Assembly: GCA_000316135.1 (NCBI GenBank)
Contig: JH993952.1
Span: forward strand, 1 to 64,000
Length of the DNA: 64,000 bases
Direction of reading: 5' to 3'
Source of the DNA: Trachipleistophora hominis
Lineage: Eukaryota > Microsporidia > Pleistophoridae
Translations under genes and position numbers: made by a program
Notes under the pieces: model-generated
Seen by the model: the letters and a program-made list of their open reading frames with translations, nothing else
Told to the model about the DNA's origin: nothing
Database searches by the model: none
Shown: piece after piece, positions 11,567 to 22,851 of the stretch
How positions within the stretch are numbered: position 1 is the first letter of the stretch
How the letters are laid out: every line of letters begins with the position of its first letter

Positions 11567-12749
11567 TTAACAAAGAACCGGTTAATATTATTAAAGCACG
11601 TGATATATATTTGTCACGAGAATTAAAAAACAGTTTTACATATTTAATTCACAGCATTCTCAAATAGATTTCGTTCAATTAACAAATATTTTACTTGTTG
11701 AGTCATTCGTAAGTATTGTAATAATAAAATTCCTGATCCATCTCTATGATGTACACTAATTTAATTTTTTCTTTAATTATCATTTTTTACATCGTATGAA
11801 TATTTTATTAAGTTAACTACGTGTCAATAAATAAAACTATGATGCTCAATAATAAAATGAGTATTTGTATTTTGGTTTTTATCATTCATCGTATGTTAAA
11901 CGTTTATTCCTTATCAACCGCAGTGTTTTTTAGTACAAAAATACGGTTAAACTACCAAAAAATTGAAACAAAATATTTTAAACCGTGTACTTCTCAAAAC
12001 ATGCAGATTAATGAAAATTCTTTTTACAAAGAAACGATGTTTACGTTTACTCCACAAGAAATGCATTCTGTAGGATTATCTTTATCGTTATGGCTGTAAA
12101 ATTATTTACGTAATATTTCATAACCTACGGTTAAAAATATCAATTAGAACGTAATGTGATAATAAACAATTATAAAAATGTTATTGTCGTATTATCTTTG
12201 TTCAAGTGTCCTACGCTTAGTATAAGATAAAAGATTTTCTCATTAGCAGTAGCTTGTAATATTACGATTCTTATTTCAGATGCAAATCTTAGAGAATCTT
12301 TAGTTGAAAGAATAAGAGTGTAATGAAAATGTTAAACAAGGAATAGCGTTACAGCATAAAACCGGATATTGGTACGTAAATAATATTTAATGGTAAAAAT
12401 GTGTATTAATTGATTAAATAGTACTATTTAACACGTGTTTAGGGTTGTTCTGTCTTGATGGTCATAACAAAGGGCGTTCCTACACTTAATAATCCACGGC
12501 AATTCTGTCATAATATTGAATTTATATGACAATACGCACAATAATTAGATTTAAGTGTTCGTAAATGCCACGAAATCATTTTTTATTATTATTTAAACGT
12601 GATACGCAGTTCTACGTTAACAAAAGCACAGAAAAAATTTTATAGAAAGTATAACTAAAATTAAAAACTACTCCTATAAAGAATATAACAAACATATTTT
12701 ATACTTCCACGAACAATCAACAGTTCCTATTTATACCTAACGTACTTCT
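11567..12749. other. Spacer with one doubtful small ORF (11839-12099, +)
   Basis: The only candidate is 11839-12099 on the plus strand (86 codons). Its N-terminus is hydrophobic (ICILVFIIHRML) and could be a signal peptide, but it has no C-rich start motif and its composition is that of the spacer. I would not call it a gene without homologues or transcripts. The rest is AT-rich and featureless. Confidence 0.4.
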
Positions 12750-13133
12750 TTAATTATCTACTTCAGCAGTTATCTGCTCCACAAACTCCTCCAAATTGAT
12801 CATATCATCCTTAACATTAACAAACTTGTACAGCTCCTCTCTCTGTTCTTCACTGAACTCCTCACCAATCGATAGAAGCCTTTCAAACTGCTCTTTTTCC
12901 ATGCACACGTTGCCCTTATTGAATGCAACCAAGTGTTTCAGCAAGTCTTTCTGGTTGCTCATCTCTTTACACGATATGGCAAGTTTCTCGAATTCTTCAA
13001 ATGTTTTTGGCAGTGAGGATATGTCATCCATCATGGGCGGTACACGATTGCATAGGGATAGAAGATTGCAGAGCGAGTCTTTGGTGAGTGGCTCGTCTTT
13101 TGTAAAGAACTCGTATTTTTCCTTGAGTGACAT
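12750..13133 (-). CDS. Divergent EF-hand / calmodulin-like protein (possible myosin light chain)
   Basis: 127 residues, start at 13133 preceded by CACCCCTCCTACCAGA. The C-terminal half follows the calmodulin C-lobe pattern: a helix (KDLLKHLVAFNKGN), a short strand, FERLLSIGEEFSEEQREELY, then DDMINLEEFVEQI, matching 'GxxLTDEEVDEMI...INYEEFVxxM' of EF-hand proteins. The loops lack the usual spacing of Asp residues, so calcium binding is probably lost, as in essential or regulatory myosin light chains such as fungal Cdc4. The N-terminal half is a weaker, possibly degenerate EF pair. The fold assignment is fairly firm; the exact partner (myosin, centrin-like or other) is not. Confidence 0.55.
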   Translation of the reverse strand: MSLKEKYEFFTKDEPLTKDSLCNLLSLCNRVPPMMDDISSLPKTFEEFEKLAISCKEMSNQKDLLKHLVAFNKGNVCMEKEQFERLLSIGEEFSEEQREELYKFVNVKDDMINLEEFVEQITAEVDN

Positions 13134-14259
13134 TCTGGTAGGAGGGGTGAAACTAAAATTACTTTATCCTTGAACGAATAGAAATTGTGTTGTTATTTAT
13201 GGATAGTAAATTAATCTGTTCATTTCTACGTATCATACGTTATATTTTTTAGACAGAGGCCTTTTTACAACGCATTTTATTATCGTATTTTTAAAATTGT
13301 TTTCAGGTTTTTTTATGGAAGTTCGTTAGTTAATCCCTTTACTTACCACATATCTAAACAAATCCTTTAATATGCTGAACACCTGCCATACGTTGCTCTT
13401 AGGTTCAATACAGAACGTTTAAAAGTTAAATTACATTCTGAGGTTCTTTAAATGCGGTTAAGTGTAGGATTGGTTAAAAATGATCTTTTAAATGCAAAAC
13501 TATTTCACAATTTTATTGTGAAAAATTGTTTTACTCTGCTCAATACGTTTAATGTTGAACGATTGTTCGAATAAATGTTCTACCTGCGCTAGGATATGTG
13601 ATTTAAAAATATTTTTTTTACATTTAACTACGTTAAGATATCGCTTCCACGATTAACTGTTGTACACGTTCTACCTACACTAAGATATCGCTTCCAAGAT
13701 TAACTGTTTTATACGCATACTTACGCTAAAATATGCTGTTCTCGTATTTAAACATTTATTTACAACATCTATCAATTTTTAAACTAAACGTTGCTCACAA
13801 TTCTCACTACAACATTTTAGATTGTTATAATTAAACCTATCCAACATGTTCCTTGTCAGAGCATATCACATCCTCTACTAAAGTATTTTAACCAACAATA
13901 AATCTTATTAATTATCATTTTTACTTTCATTAAAACTGCCATATAAAACGTATTGATGGTATGTCATTAAAATCACTGTTAGACATCGTGTTATAAACCA
14001 AAGTAATGTACCAATACGCGTATCATACCCCATTTAGTTTTTGAGTTAAATTATTATCGTTGTTAATACCATGTTTTACTTAAAAAGATATTTTTTCTAT
14101 TTTTATCGTATAATTCGTTTATTTCAACCATCCAATCACTTCTCATACCATTCGTCCGTAACGTTCTCATTATGAAAGATACAACTAAGTTAACGAATAA
14201 ATTAAATTTTACTTCAATTCCACCCACAAACCATTCCAATATTATCATCCACTCTATTC
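13134..14259. other. AT-rich spacer with a short tandem repeat
   Basis: No gene seen. Around 13628-13730 a unit of about 50 bases (containing AAGATATCGCTTCCA and GATTAACTGTT) occurs twice with a third degenerate copy upstream near 13580. Confidence 0.5.
13628..13730. repeat. Tandem repeat, ~50-bp unit, about two copies
   Basis: Two neighbouring copies share AAGATATCGCTTCCA followed by GATTAACTGTT and a CTACCTAC/CATACTTAC junction. Function is unknown; it lies in spacer. Confidence 0.6.
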
Positions 14260-14667
14260 TCATTCATAACGTATCCATCCATCATCGTCCACAATCTTTT
14301 TCTTCTTACCCATTTTCTCCGTACGCTCATACTCCTCCATCCTCTCGTCCATCTCTCTCGTAATCTCTTCATACTCATCAGCCATTTCCTTAACAACGTG
14401 TAATTCGCAGTTCACAATGAACCTTTTTAAATCAATCGGTTCAAACTTGAGAATGTACACGAACATATCGTTGCTCTTCTTCACTTTGACCGCGTATGGA
14501 TACGAATTGTTTGGTGGCTTGGTGGTGAATGCGAGAAGAAAGGGAAGTGCAAAGCTTAAGGTTGCATCTCTTGTATGCATTGTGGTTGATAATGTTACTC
14601 TATTGGTTATGCCTGGCACATTGAAAGGAAATACCAAGGTTATCTTGTTTACTTGTGTTGCCGCCAT
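14260..14667 (-). CDS. RRP7: Rrp7-like ribosomal RNA processing protein (short)
   Basis: 135 residues from the ATG at 14667, which follows GTATTCACCCCTC; the longer frame to 14745 has no such signal. The N-terminus (KITLVFPFN ... LSFALPFLLAF) fits the N-terminal domain of Rrp7. The C-terminus has a long charged helix (ITREMDERMEEYERTEK) ending in IVDDDGWIRYE, the 'DxDGW/F' signature before the basic tail of Rrp7/RRP7A. Rrp7 acts in small-subunit (SSU processome/UTP-C) rRNA maturation in the nucleolus. The protein is much shorter than yeast Rrp7 (~300 aa) and lacks the basic extension, in line with microsporidian reduction. Assignment rests on short motifs. Confidence 0.5.
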   Translation of the reverse strand: MAATQVNKITLVFPFNVPGITNRVTLSTTMHTRDATLSFALPFLLAFTTKPPNNSYPYAVKVKKSNDMFVYILKFEPIDLKRFIVNCELHVVKEMADEYEEITREMDERMEEYERTEKMGKKKKIVDDDGWIRYE

Positions 14668-15972
14668 GAGGGGTGAATACCCCGTAATAAATGTGATGAA
14701 TCGCTTATAGTACGATAACCGTATAAATGTCAAAGTGGTAATCACAATAACACTTCATACGTGTAAAGAATCATCCTATTAATACTTTTATAATAACATA
14801 AAAGCGTCGTCATATGTGTAAAGAATCATCCTATTAATACTTTCATAATAACGTAAGAACATTTTTCTATAAAACTGTGATAAATATCTTTTAATAAATT
14901 GTCCAACTGTAAACATTTAAAAGAAAGTAACACAAAAGATTATATTATGATAGTCAACAATAGGTTCTTTATGATAAACAAGCCTTACATGTTATTTTAC
15001 TCTAAAATTATTATCTTTCATACCCCATTAGAAATAAAAACCTTTTCCTAACAGTTATGATTGTTACTTCCCCATCGTAATAATTATTGTAATACAACCC
15101 CACCATACAAATAATAAATGAACTGTTCTCTACAACAATAATGATAAAACTACCTTCTTTTAAACACCATTCCAAATAATTTCTTTTAATTATATTCATA
15201 GTAATTTATTCTATTTAACTATAAATTGTATATTCTTAGCAAAGTATATCATAAGTATTAAAAAATGTTATTAAAGCTTTTATTAAACAATCGTTCTCTG
15301 CTACTTTTATCACTATTTAATGTAAGAATAGAAGTGCATTTTTAACATAATTGTTAGCAAATAAAACATCAAATAACGATAATCATAAAATATTTTACTA
15401 TTCATAGATCATGTATTCTATTATTAACGTTTTACGTTAAACATTTTATTCTTCTTTAATATTTGCTGTGTAATCATTTCATTATATGACCAGAACAGAA
15501 ATATTTTACTAATGAATAGGATATAGTATAAATAAGATCAGAATATGATTAGAATACAAATAGAATCATTTATAAGAACAATGAACAGAATTAGAATATG
15601 AATAAGATTTAATTATAATAACAATAACAATGAATAAAATCATTTATAAGAACAATGAACAGAATTATAATATGAATAATATTTAATTATAATAACAATA
15701 ACAATGAATAAAATCATTTATAAGAACAATGAATAGAATTAGAATATGAATAAGATTTAATTATAATAACAATAACAATGAATAAAATCCTTTAAAACAA
15801 CTATAACAATGAATAAAATCATTTAAAACAACAATAACAATGAATAAAATCATTTATAAATAATTATTAAATAATAAACAGACTAAAACACCGTAAATAA
15901 ACTTAATAAACGATAAATATACTAAACAACCATAAATAACTGTAATAACCATAACACACCACAAACAACTCT
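14668..15972. other. Spacer with two repeat blocks
   Basis: No gene seen. At 14758-14870 a ~62-bp unit (GTGTAAAGAATCATCCTATT...) occurs twice. At 15565-15862 lies a larger tandem array described separately. Confidence 0.5.
15565..15862. repeat. Tandem repeat: 74-bp unit x3, then 31-bp unit x2
   Basis: The word ATCATTTATAAG recurs at 15565, 15639 and 15713, and a variant starts at 15787, giving an exact 74-bp period. Shortened units then start at 15818 and 15849 (31-bp period). Each unit contains AATAACAATGAATAAAATC. It lies just 3' of the acyltransferase gene. The shorter units look like deletion derivatives of the 74-bp unit. Confidence 0.85.
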
Positions 15973-16845
15973 CTACTCCCTTTTAGTCCCTCTCCACTCA
16001 CTCAATATCCTATCCTTTCTCCTAAAACACTCATCCATGAATTGTTCGCAATCGTGTACCTCTTCCATCGGCACTACCCGTACATCCATAAGGAAAGTAC
16101 CATCAATCTCAACCGTAAAAAACTTATAAAGAGAACATACCGCTCGCTCACCATCTGCATTCCTATAATCCACCGTAATGTCCACAATGTTCTTGTATAC
16201 GTGCCGGGCGTGCTCATGAAACACTTTAAAGCCTTTTGTACGTGGGCATAGTACATGTGTAAATGGCGGTACTCCTTTTTGTCCACAGTACTCGTCAGCC
16301 TCCCTTTTCTTGCGCTGTGTAAATCGTGTGCCTTCAGGATACAACATCAACCAATGCTTGATGCCGTTCCGATGGACGTAATCAACGTATTTTCTAATGC
16401 TCTCTACGTCTTTTCTTGCACACCTGTCCACAAAGCAGAAGCACAGGCAACGTAGGCTTGGACCAAGTATGGGCACATAGCCCAACGAGCGCTTCAAAAT
16501 GTACTTGCAGTGCGCTATCATCCCCTTCATGTTTGCAACCTCGTGGTACATCAAGAAATCGATCGCACCGATGTGATTGCTTATCACCAGCACATTCTCG
16601 TCCCGTTTTATACTCGCAATGCTGCCCCGTACCAGCACCTGCGCCGTGAGATACAGCGATGCTCTGTACAGGTGCCATATAATAAAGGAGTACACCGTTG
16701 TCAGTTTTATACACCATTTGTAATTTAGGAAGTAGAACGGGATGAGAAACACACCGTACATGATGAATGTGAGGAATATGAAAATGTGCACCGGTATGAG
16801 AAGAAGCTTTAGGAGTATTTTTAGAAGTCCTAACAATCCAAGCAT
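15973..16845 (-). CDS. 1-acyl-glycerol-3-phosphate / lysophospholipid acyltransferase (PlsC family)
   Basis: 290 residues from the ATG at 16845, chosen because ACCCTTTATTACCAC lies directly upstream; the longer frame to 16929 has no such signal. Hydrophobic segments at residues ~4-40 and 45-70 anchor it in the ER membrane. Catalytic block I is NHIGAID (90-96, His/Asp pair), block II-like FVDR (138-141), block III YPEGTRF (169-175), followed by PRTKGFKV. The PRTKG block and spacing match the eukaryotic AGPAT3/4/5-LCLAT1 branch. The reaction is acyl-CoA plus lysophospholipid, for example lysophosphatidic acid to phosphatidic acid. All catalytic residues are intact; the substrate is not certain. 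Confidence 0.9.
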   Translation of the reverse strand: MLGLLGLLKILLKLLLIPVHIFIFLTFIMYGVFLIPFYFLNYKWCIKLTTVYSFIIWHLYRASLYLTAQVLVRGSIASIKRDENVLVISNHIGAIDFLMYHEVANMKGMIAHCKYILKRSLGYVPILGPSLRCLCFCFVDRCARKDVESIRKYVDYVHRNGIKHWLMLYPEGTRFTQRKKREADEYCGQKGVPPFTHVLCPRTKGFKVFHEHARHVYKNIVDITVDYRNADGERAVCSLYKFFTVEIDGTFLMDVRVVPMEEVHDCEQFMDECFRRKDRILSEWRGTKRE

Positions 16846-17564
16846 GTGGTAATAAAGGGTGCACAATTTACTGTGAATTATAATCGCCGGACAGCAGAAA
16901 TAATTGTGAAGGGCTGGCTGAACGGGCACTTCTGGTGGATCGCCCGCACTACAAACTGCAAAATTGCAAACAATAAAATTTTAAAATGAAATTTAAACGA
17001 TAAAACAGCGAAGTATAAGCAGTGGATGCTTATCCGGGACAAGAAATGCAAACATAGCAATACGTACTATGTGTTGTAATGCATGGTAAATAAAAACTCT
17101 TTTAGATAGAACACCACAATTTGCGCAGTATGTTGTCATATCAAAGCATTTTCATTTCTTGTTATTCATCGTATAGTTAATTACTCAATAGAATTTAACT
17201 TTAAATAAACACGGCTCAGCGCAAAAACAATGCGCTCATATATTACGACAAGGCGTTCTTTAAATTTTTCAGCTTAATAATCATTTATTTAAAAAGCTTA
17301 CGTTATCTCCTCGTCCATCTCATCACATGTCTTCATTCTTAAAATGCTCAATTAATTAAATTATCTTAACGTAATTTAATACATCGGTGTAAACAACAAA
17401 TAACCAAACACTTCCTTTTATAATCGGAAGACTTGTCATTCGTTACGTTCATTACAGGAACATCCTGAAAAGGTAAAACTCTATTCAAAGATAATCCCTC
17501 CATTTATTTTAAACCCTCAATTTCATATCAATCATCTACCTGTCATACACACAAATACAACCAA
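16846..17564. other. Spacer, no gene seen
   Basis: AT-rich sequence between two minus-strand genes; contains the upstream region of the acyltransferase gene. The open frame at 16878-17060 (-) is not supported. Confidence 0.5.
16854..16860 (-). promoter_or_regulatory. C-rich start-associated motif (ACCCTTT) of the acyltransferase gene
   Basis: ACCCTTT on the coding strand lies about 9 bases before the chosen ATG. Similar C-rich motifs precede L11, H2A, TUP1 and others here, and CCC-type signals near start codons are known in microsporidia. Confidence 0.55.
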
Positions 17565-18566
17565 TCACTTATTAAACACTTTCTTTCTGCTGATACTCAG
17601 TCTTCTTCCGTTTATCACCAGCTTATTGTTCAGGCTCATCGCAATGTTCACTCCACTCCTATTCATGAACTCAACGAACGCGTAATTTTTTGTTGGCTGT
17701 CCTGATTTACGCGCCTGCGGTATTTCTACGCTCTTTATCGTTCCACACGCATGCAGATGCTTTATGAGTACCTGCTTGGTTATTGTATGGTCTAAGTTTC
17801 TTACTATTACACTATTTGCTGTGACCGGCTCATCTTTTTGTAGAAACTGGTCCTGCATTCTTTGCAAGCGTTCTAAATCATTATCTTCTTTCATATCGTT
17901 TATTTTGCCGGCAGCACTCTGCATTCCCTGTTGTGCATTGCTTACAGTGTTACTCTCTTTTGAATCGTTTATATTTACGTTATTACCTCCTTTTGCAGAG
18001 TTTACTTCATCGTTATTAACCTTTTTCTCTTTATCACCATCATTTTCTCTCTGTATCAGTAAATCTTCATCGTTCTGTTCCCCTTCTCTCATTATTTCTC
18101 TTTCCTTAGTCTCTGATTTAACACTTAAACCATCATCAACACCCTCCTCTTCTATAATTCCTTCAGTTTCTTCTCCAATCACACCATCATTCTTTACACC
18201 ATCCATTCTATTCTTACATATTTCGTTCTTTCCATTCAATTCATTACTACCTGTCATATCCATTGTTTCTCTACTAATGTTCTCCATCTCATTATCGTTA
18301 ATGTTCTTTTTCTCTTCATCACATTCTTTTTCACTATAATTTCTCTCTTCATCAAACCCTGTCCCTTCATTACACTCTTTTTCGCTATCATTTTTCTTTT
18401 CAACAATGTTTTCTTCATTAATAACATTCTTCATACTTTCATTCTCCCCTTTCCCATCATTACCTTCATCAATCACTCCTTCACGCACCACATCAACCTC
18501 ATGAACATCTTTCCCCTCTTTTCTCATTCTCTTATTCTCATCATCAATTTCTACTTTAATCTTCAT
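17565..18566 (-). CDS. RRM protein of polyadenylate-binding protein 2 (PABPN1/Pab2) type
   Basis: 333 residues from the ATG at 18566, preceded by TACCCCCAT. The upstream extension to 18635 is a chance hydrophobic stretch. About 240 N-terminal residues are acidic and Asn/Glu/Asp-rich, with a Glu/Leu segment (LERLQRMQDQF) just before the RRM, as in PABPN1, where a coiled coil precedes it. The C-terminal RRM starts at NSVIVRNLDHTITKQVL (RNP2) and includes NYAFVEF (RNP1) and INGRRLSISRKK, matching the PABPN1/Pab2 subfamily closely ('HFHGCGSVxxVxI ... GHPKGFAYIEF'). PABPN1 binds poly(A) in the nucleus and promotes polyadenylation and decay. The acidic region is much longer than usual. Confidence 0.7.
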   Translation of the reverse strand: MKIKVEIDDENKRMRKEGKDVHEVDVVREGVIDEGNDGKGENESMKNVINEENIVEKKNDSEKECNEGTGFDEERNYSEKECDEEKKNINDNEMENISRETMDMTGSNELNGKNEICKNRMDGVKNDGVIGEETEGIIEEEGVDDGLSVKSETKEREIMREGEQNDEDLLIQRENDGDKEKKVNNDEVNSAKGGNNVNINDSKESNTVSNAQQGMQSAAGKINDMKEDNDLERLQRMQDQFLQKDEPVTANSVIVRNLDHTITKQVLIKHLHACGTIKSVEIPQARKSGQPTKNYAFVEFMNRSGVNIAMSLNNKLVINGRRLSISRKKVFNK

Positions 18567-19678
18567 ATGGGGGTAGTAACACATCCACATTAACAGCACT
18601 ACAATATAGACTGTTACGTATTTTTGTATACACAAAATACGTGCAATACAACAGAATACGTATTACGTACAAGACCATAAATCAATTGTTACAAATATGG
18701 GATGGTTAATATTGCATTGAAGTAGGTAGCACATTTGTTTATAAATGTTATTTTTTGTATTTACAATGATATTAGATTATACTATGAAATGGTATAATTG
18801 TAATGTTATTTGAATGAATTAATGTGGAATGATTAATAAACGGTGTTAAGAAAAGGAAAGAGTTTTCATTGGTGTAGTTATATCATTAATACAGGCGGAT
18901 GTTGAATATAAAAGGTATGTGTCAAGGATAACTGATAATTTATTTATGATAATATTAATATGAATGCGTGTTGACCACTAATAAGGGCGTTTTATACGAT
19001 AACACTGCTAAATATAAAATATATTTAGAAACCTGGGCATTTTGGTATTATAACAGAGTCGTTATGTACAATGATTGTTTAAAGTGAGCAAATAAATTGT
19101 GTGGAAATAAAAGGCGTTCTTTGAATTGTAAATATGATCAAGGAGAATTTGCGTGTTTTTATGAGATGGAATTGAAATAAGACTAATATAATATGTTAAA
19201 ACGATAAGCGTCTATATATAACACATAATATATTTTATATTACATATAGATATCGCTGTTTTGTGCCATGCTATGATTATCGTAAAACGTGTCTCTATTT
19301 ATACCTGAAATAGATGTGGAAATACTTATTGTATATATAACGTTTGATAATAGTAGTGTTATATGTATTACGATAATAGTACGATTGTTATACTTAAATC
19401 ATTCATGTTACAAAAAAATCTAAAATTAATACAAATAGTACAAAAATTACGGGCTGTTCGTATTATAAAGGCATTTATAAATAGTTTTAAAAGTAAAAAT
19501 TAATTTACCTATCACCTTACAATGTATCATCTAACCCCATTTATATAAATAGCGCACGGATTATCAGCATTCTAACTAGCCCTCTTTCAACTAAAAATAC
19601 GGTGCCTATAACACGCTTATTCACCACACTTAAATAGTAACACTCATAAGCACAGAACACGTTTTAATACAACACTTT
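18567..19678. other. AT-rich spacer, no gene seen
   Basis: No coding frame with a start signal. G/T-rich on the + strand just right of the PABPN1-like gene, in line with the skew pattern described in the findings. Confidence 0.5.
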
Positions 19679-20437
19679 TTATTTCTTATGCAAGTATCTG
19701 GTCTTCAATTTATATTCGTCCTTTTTCTTCTCATATCCAGTATTTTCTCGTTCTCTTCTCTTCACATCCTTATCCTCAACATTTTTCTTGTTGCTCTCGT
19801 CTTTCTGCTTACTCGCCTCATACAAAATTCGTTTCTTTATCATGTTATTATTCTCTTTAAGCCGGTCAGACGGCTCAACCTTCCTAAGACAGGCTATCAA
19901 CGCAATAATATCATCTACAAACCCCGAACATACGTTACCAATCTTGCCCTCAGCGTAAATTATCCCATCAAAATTTGTATCATTGATCGACCGCGGTATA
20001 AAAGTAATATAAAACCTATCCAACCGATGCTTCTTATAAAACATTAATACATCCTTGTTATACGTTCCGTAATATCCCGTCTCACTCTTACACTTCTCTA
20101 AATATTTAAGTGCGTGTACGCTGTTCTTGTTGCGCACTCCCAGGTAGCAATTCAGCCACTCAATATCAACATACCCCGTGAAAATAAAGTATGAATCGGT
20201 GAATGACGTGCAGTAATGAAAAATGTCAAATTCTTTTTTGAAATTGAGAATGAGTGCGAGTGATTCTGATTCGTACGATAGTATATGCTGGTTTATGCTG
20301 GAGAAGGCAAGGCTGGAGGGTGTGGTTGATGACATTTTTTGGATGATTGCGCGTTTTTTGATAGTATGGCGGTAATAGAGAACAGTGTTGATGATTATTA
20401 TGGTAAGTGTGAACAGAATGTCGAGGAGGTGATTCAT
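19679..20437 (-). CDS. Hypothetical membrane-anchored protein, 252 aa
   Basis: Not recognised. The start at 20437 follows TTACCCCCTGCG. Residues ~4-22 form one hydrophobic segment (LLDILFTLTIIIINTVLYY) followed by HTIKKR, so a signal anchor with a cytosolic or lumenal body is likely. The middle (about 60-185) is a globular-looking domain with FDIFHYCTSF, FIFTGYVDIEWL and DRFYITFIPRS. The last ~60 residues are Lys/Glu/Asp-rich. No catalytic motif is evident. It is unlikely to be spurious: the start signal, composition and skew agree with core genes. Confidence 0.65.
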   Translation of the reverse strand: MNHLLDILFTLTIIIINTVLYYRHTIKKRAIIQKMSSTTPSSLAFSSINQHILSYESESLALILNFKKEFDIFHYCTSFTDSYFIFTGYVDIEWLNCYLGVRNKNSVHALKYLEKCKSETGYYGTYNKDVLMFYKKHRLDRFYITFIPRSINDTNFDGIIYAEGKIGNVCSGFVDDIIALIACLRKVEPSDRLKENNNMIKKRILYEASKQKDESNKKNVEDKDVKRRERENTGYEKKKDEYKLKTRYLHKK

Positions 20438-22272
20438 CGCAGGGGGTAAAAAATGGGCGATAAGAACACATTTGTAACGAATGAATGTTCTAATGAACGT
20501 GAGAATCAGCTTGAAAAGATATGAATAAATATATAAAAGTAAAAGAACAAGTATTTAACGATACAACAGGCCGTTAATAACTGAAAAGATACATGAGCTG
20601 TGTTTTTTGAATGGTTTTTATTTAAATTTTTAAAAGCTTTAAATAGATCAAATTAGTATTGTTTACAGCTACTGATTGCACATAATTATTTCTACGGAAC
20701 AGGTTTAAGACGTGGTGCAGGAATGTCATGTGGTTTTGCTCCTTTTGGAAAAAGGAATGCATGTATTACACGACAGTCTACCCCTCAATTTTTGTAAGGT
20801 ATTTGTCGTTGTATAATGAAAATGAATATGCCGTGCTTGTGCAAGTACGCCGAATTAACCCACTGCACATCACATTCATATCAAATACATCCTTACGTAT
20901 GAGTCATTAAAAATTGAATATTTGCACACATATAGCACTGTTTAAATTCTTTCCTGCAAAAATCGTAAACGATTCGCAAGTAAAACGCCGTTTTCTGATG
21001 ACATGTCATTAAATCTGTCATTTTATATTAACTTTTAAAATTTTACCTTTTCAGTCTACAAATAATAATTGCTAATTAAATAGCAAACAAAATATAAAAA
21101 TAAATTGGTCCATTCACATCGCGCAATAATTTTACGTAGATAAATACGTAGAGATAATCAAAATAACAAGGATTTGGGACTAACTGCTTTCTTCATCACA
21201 GTGAATGACAATTCATTGGTCGTTTGTTTAACTACGTTTGATGTATTTAGTAACATGGAAGAGTGATAACGAATAAAACTGATTTCAAAATAACATCAGA
21301 TACCATGAAAATATGGTGAAGTTAGCATTTATGTAAAATTATTACGCTGTTATGATCATTTCAATATGATGTTCGTACAACTGGCAGTGATAAATCTCTT
21401 TTCTTCCAAAATTAAAAATTACGACCATGGTTACACGTCATGTAAAAGTGTATAAGGAGAAAATATGATCATTTAATCATCATCTCCATAAATGATATCG
21501 TCATAATTAAATCATTACTTTCACTTTTACATTGCATATAAAATCAGGTAAGTGTATAAAAATTTATTTTGCTATACTACACATAAAATTGGCAATTAAA
21601 ATAGAGAAAACGCAATGTTTAACCAGAAATTGTATCTTTAAATTAAATAAAATTTATTTATCATACTTCTATACTACAGCGGTACATATAAATTGTATTG
21701 TTCTACAGTTTTAACTACTTTAGCAGCTCTCGTATTTGTCCTCAATGTAATGATTGAGCATATGTCAAAGGTAATTGATATGCCACGAAACAGGCACGAT
21801 GGTAGAATAAGAATTATTAAAATTTACAGGAATATCCTACACGTGTTTATGACAATAAGCGATATTAATTAATTAGAAGGATTTAACATTACCGTGCTAT
21901 TACGTTTTTTCAACACTTAATTGATATTTTACTCCTCAACAATTCATTCGTTAATAAATAATTCTTAAGAATAAAACAGAACCTCTGATGATATCTATAG
22001 AAACGATAAAGCTGTTAATAATTAAACGTTCTTTTGGCACAAAAAAGTGCAAATAGTAGGTGTAATAAGAACCATGAACGAACTGTTAGTTTTATATCTT
22101 TGACAGAAAAAATGCTCTTCAAAGAAAGCGTAATTAATTAACAAGGTTATATCCATCCATTATTCAACGCATTATGACCAATCATAACCCTCGATCTGCA
22201 AACAAAATTTTCTTTCGACACACTAATTTACTTCGACAGTCCTCTCCATCAAAACCATCCAACCCTTCCTTC
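20438..22272. other. AT-rich spacer, no gene seen
   Basis: No supported gene. A copy of the short ATTAAACGTTCTTTT word lies at 22021-22037, like the core of the dispersed element described at 61966. Confidence 0.5.
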
Positions 22273-22851
22273 ATGTCAGTCCTGTCCACCCACATTAATA
22301 AATTCCTAACTACCTTATCCAACAACTTCATCCAAGAACTACACAAAACTGGTACAATCACTCCTCGATACTCCGCACTCATTCAAAACATCGATGCATT
22401 TGAGCGCACGCTCAACCAATACTTTCATATTCCACGTGTAATACACGATGCCGTGCAGTACTTACGTCCAAAATACGAGGTAAATCTTAACATACCGCAA
22501 CATTACGGCTCATATGCGGTGCATGTCGACCGCAGGAACATTATACGTGGCCTGCCAGCCGTGCAGTTCAAACCCAGCATTTTTTACACGCTCTACAAAT
22601 TGTATGGATGGTTGACTGCCAACTGGGAAAACGATAAAAAGATTGATAGAATGGAACAGTTCGTTATTCCGAAGTATTTTGAGAACAAGGGAGTGTGTGA
22701 TTTAAGAAATTATGAGAGTGGAGATGTTGTTAATGGACGTGTTGAAATGAGATTTGAGGTACAAAGGGATGGTAAGCATTACTATGGACGATGCTTGGCT
22801 GATTTGAGGAATGACGAGATTAGAGACTACGAAGAAAATGAGATTGCTTGA
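22273..22851 (+). CDS. Hypothetical protein, 192 aa
   Basis: Not recognised. I chose the ATG at 22273 because AACCCTTCCTTC directly precedes it; the frame is open 33 codons further up to 22174, where no such signal is found. The product starts with amphipathic helices (VLSTHINKFLTTLSNNFI; IDAFERTLNQYF) and ends with a probably beta-rich region (VVNGRVEMRFEVQRDG ... YGRCLADL). There is no signal peptide or membrane segment. Composition runs from strongly C-rich at the 5' end to G-rich at the 3' end, as in the conserved genes here, which supports a real gene. Confidence 0.65.
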   Translation: MSVLSTHINKFLTTLSNNFIQELHKTGTITPRYSALIQNIDAFERTLNQYFHIPRVIHDAVQYLRPKYEVNLNIPQHYGSYAVHVDRRNIIRGLPAVQFKPSIFYTLYKLYGWLTANWENDKKIDRMEQFVIPKYFENKGVCDLRNYESGDVVNGRVEMRFEVQRDGKHYYGRCLADLRNDEIRDYEENEIA